Below are positions 63,124-64,000 of a stretch of 64,000 bases of DNA, piece after piece. Both the position numbers and the translations under genes were made by a program. The notes beneath the pieces were generated by a model, which had not been told where the DNA came from, searched no databases, and worked only from the letters and a program-made list of their open reading frames with translations. The stretch is taken from assembly GCA_018402075.1 (NCBI GenBank), contig JAGYJP010000007.1, positions 1 through 64,000 of the forward strand, written 5' to 3'. This DNA is from Candidatus Nanopelagicales bacterium (GTDB lineage Bacteria > Actinomycetota > Actinomycetes > S36-B12). Each line of letters begins with the position of its first letter. The first letter of the stretch is position 1.

Positions 63124-63546
63124 CTACTCCCCGTGATGCGGTGGCACATTTGCCAGTAAATCGCGTTCACGTGGTGTGAGTGATTTGGGAGATGCTGGCT
63201 CCGGTTTAGCGGGTGCACTGCCCGCGGAACCGATTGCCGTTAAGGCATCAGAGAGTGCCTGACCCATGGCTAATACTGCTTGACGCGAGGTCGCCAACTC
63301 AGGTGCAATCACAATGCGATTTCCCTCGATTGCTTCTACGTCAAGACCTTGCCGGCCACACTCGGTCACGAGTTCTGCAATCTGATCAGCATTCGCGTGA
63401 TGGTCATGTAACTGGATGATTGCTCGAGGTCCAGGTGTCATGTCTACCGACCGCACAAACGAATGGAGCCGCACGTCATGGAGCGCGGCAGTGAGCTCCA
63501 ACTCCATTGTCTGGGCCCGAAGAACCGATTCGCTGTGCTCACTCAT
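63124..63546 (-). CDS. Hypothetical actinobacterial protein
   Basis: 140 aa, no signal peptide or membrane segment. One alpha/beta domain (ALHDVRLHSFVRSVDMTPGP, AIIQLHDHHANADQIAELV) followed by a Pro/Ala-rich linker and a C-terminal SLTPRERDLLANVPPH that resembles short conserved motifs in actinobacterial proteins of unknown function. Convergent with the SAF gene and divergent from the saccharopine-dehydrogenase-like gene. Confidence 0.55.
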   Translation of the reverse strand: MSEHSESVLRAQTMELELTAALHDVRLHSFVRSVDMTPGPRAIIQLHDHHANADQIAELVTECGRQGLDVEAIEGNRIVIAPELATSRQAVLAMGQALSDALTAIGSAGSAPAKPEPASPKSLTPRERDLLANVPPHHGE

Positions 63547-63604
63547 ACCGTGAGATTACCCATCTTTGTTCATCCATCTTCACCCACGCAATAGTCTGGG
63601 ATGC

Positions 63605-64000
63605 ATGGCAACGCGACACGGTGAGCCCGGGAACAAGATTGTGCTCTTAGGTGCTACCGGTTTTACCGGTCGACTCACCGCTGAAGCCATGGTGCGCGCC
63701 GGCCTTGCCCCCGTGCTGGCCGGGAGGAACCCCGAGCGCCTGCAGGACATGACCCGTGAGCTCATACGGATTGCACCTCCCGGTGCAGCCCCCACCTGGG
63801 AGCAGGCAGATGCCACCATCCCGGAATCAGTTGCTGCGTTGGTGTCAGATCCCTCAGATGTGCTCGTCAGTACCGCTGGTCCATTCAGTGTGGTGGGCTC
63901 ACCTGCCGTGACTGCAGCAATTAATGTTGGTTGCACCTACATAGATTCCACCGGTGAAGCTGGTTTCATTCGCGATGTTTTTGCAAGAAGTGATCAGGCA
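63605..64000 (+). CDS. Saccharopine dehydrogenase-like NAD(P)-binding protein, partial
   Basis: N-terminal 132 residues of a gene cut by the window end. Rossmann GATGFTGRLTAEAM near residues 17-30, GRNPERLQDM, then VLVSTAGPFSVVGSPAVTAA and YIDSTGEAGFI are the signatures of the saccharopine dehydrogenase / trans-acting enoyl reductase-like family in actinobacteria. No stop before position 64000. Start ATG at 63605 (an ATG at 63601 is out of frame). Confidence 0.85.
   Translation, partial: MATRHGEPGNKIVLLGATGFTGRLTAEAMVRAGLAPVLAGRNPERLQDMTRELIRIAPPGAAPTWEQADATIPESVAALVSDPSDVLVSTAGPFSVVGSPAVTAAINVGCTYIDSTGEAGFIRDVFARSDQA

Overview
The window reads as an aquatic-type member of the Actinomycetota with moderate GC (roughly mid-50s percent by eye). 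Three syntenic blocks point there. The first is tilS-hpt-ftsH-folE-folP/folB-folK-DUF3180, with dacB and an F420-associated DUF2342 metalloprotease upstream. The second is 5-FCL/galU/rimJ/SepX(GlpR). The third is an FmdB zinc-ribbon gene under a CIRCE element, which resembles the HrcA-controlled mycobacterial chaperone Ruc. I cannot place the genus. No rRNA is present; there is one tRNA (Ala, CGC anticodon).

Layout. 1-9.5 kb: housekeeping and folate genes, mostly minus strand, with ppa on plus. 9.5-15.3 kb: a molybdenum-cofactor island (moaB, moaC, moeA, XdhC-like, moaD, moaA, moaE, MocA-like) written on both strands. 15.3-25.2 kb: envelope and accessory genes (cupin lipoprotein, YczE-type membrane protein, Fe-S (6-4) photolyase, EamA transporter, secreted beta-propeller, DUF2202 protein, proline-racemase homologue, integral-membrane alpha/beta hydrolase). 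25.3-26.7 kb: two divergent toxin-antitoxin modules. 26.7-54.6 kb: one large metabolic island. 55-64 kb: IS481-like remnant, tRNA-Ala, SepX/GlpR, rimJ, galU, 5-FCL, penicillin acylase, two crcB genes, CIRCE-Ruc, a SAF-domain protein, and the start of a saccharopine-dehydrogenase-like gene cut by the window edge.

The island at 26.7-54.6 kb is the most interesting content. The plus strand carries an MttB-family methyltransferase without an amber codon, choline dehydrogenase, betaine-aldehyde dehydrogenase and a ProVWX betaine importer. Divergently, behind an IclR regulator, lie a corrinoid protein, an MTHFR-C-like Cys-rich protein, MetF, a methyl-corrinoid:THF methyltransferase and a RACo/RamA-like corrinoid activator. 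Downstream on the same strand come a GntR regulator, a dimethylglycine-dehydrogenase-like flavoprotein, EtfB/EtfA, formate-THF ligase, FdhD, an NAD-type formate dehydrogenase (FdsGBAD) and a small pfam13769-like protein. Read together this is a route for choline/glycine betaine uptake, corrinoid-dependent demethylation, and methyl oxidation through THF to formate and CO2. It sits in an apparently respiring actinobacterium, whereas characterised MttB/MtgB systems are mainly anaerobic. FolD and the sarcosine step are not in the window. The Mo-cofactor island could supply the formate dehydrogenase.

Two cautions. A 2.7-kb stretch inside the island (about 34.7-37.4 kb) carries at least 14 apparent frameshifts across three genes while amino-acid similarity and start/stop overlaps are preserved, which looks like a sequence-quality problem more than gene decay. 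Isolated single frameshifts also occur in the XdhC-like and DUF2202 genes. Short perfect tandem duplications (12-30 bp) recur at gene starts, ends and junctions across the window.
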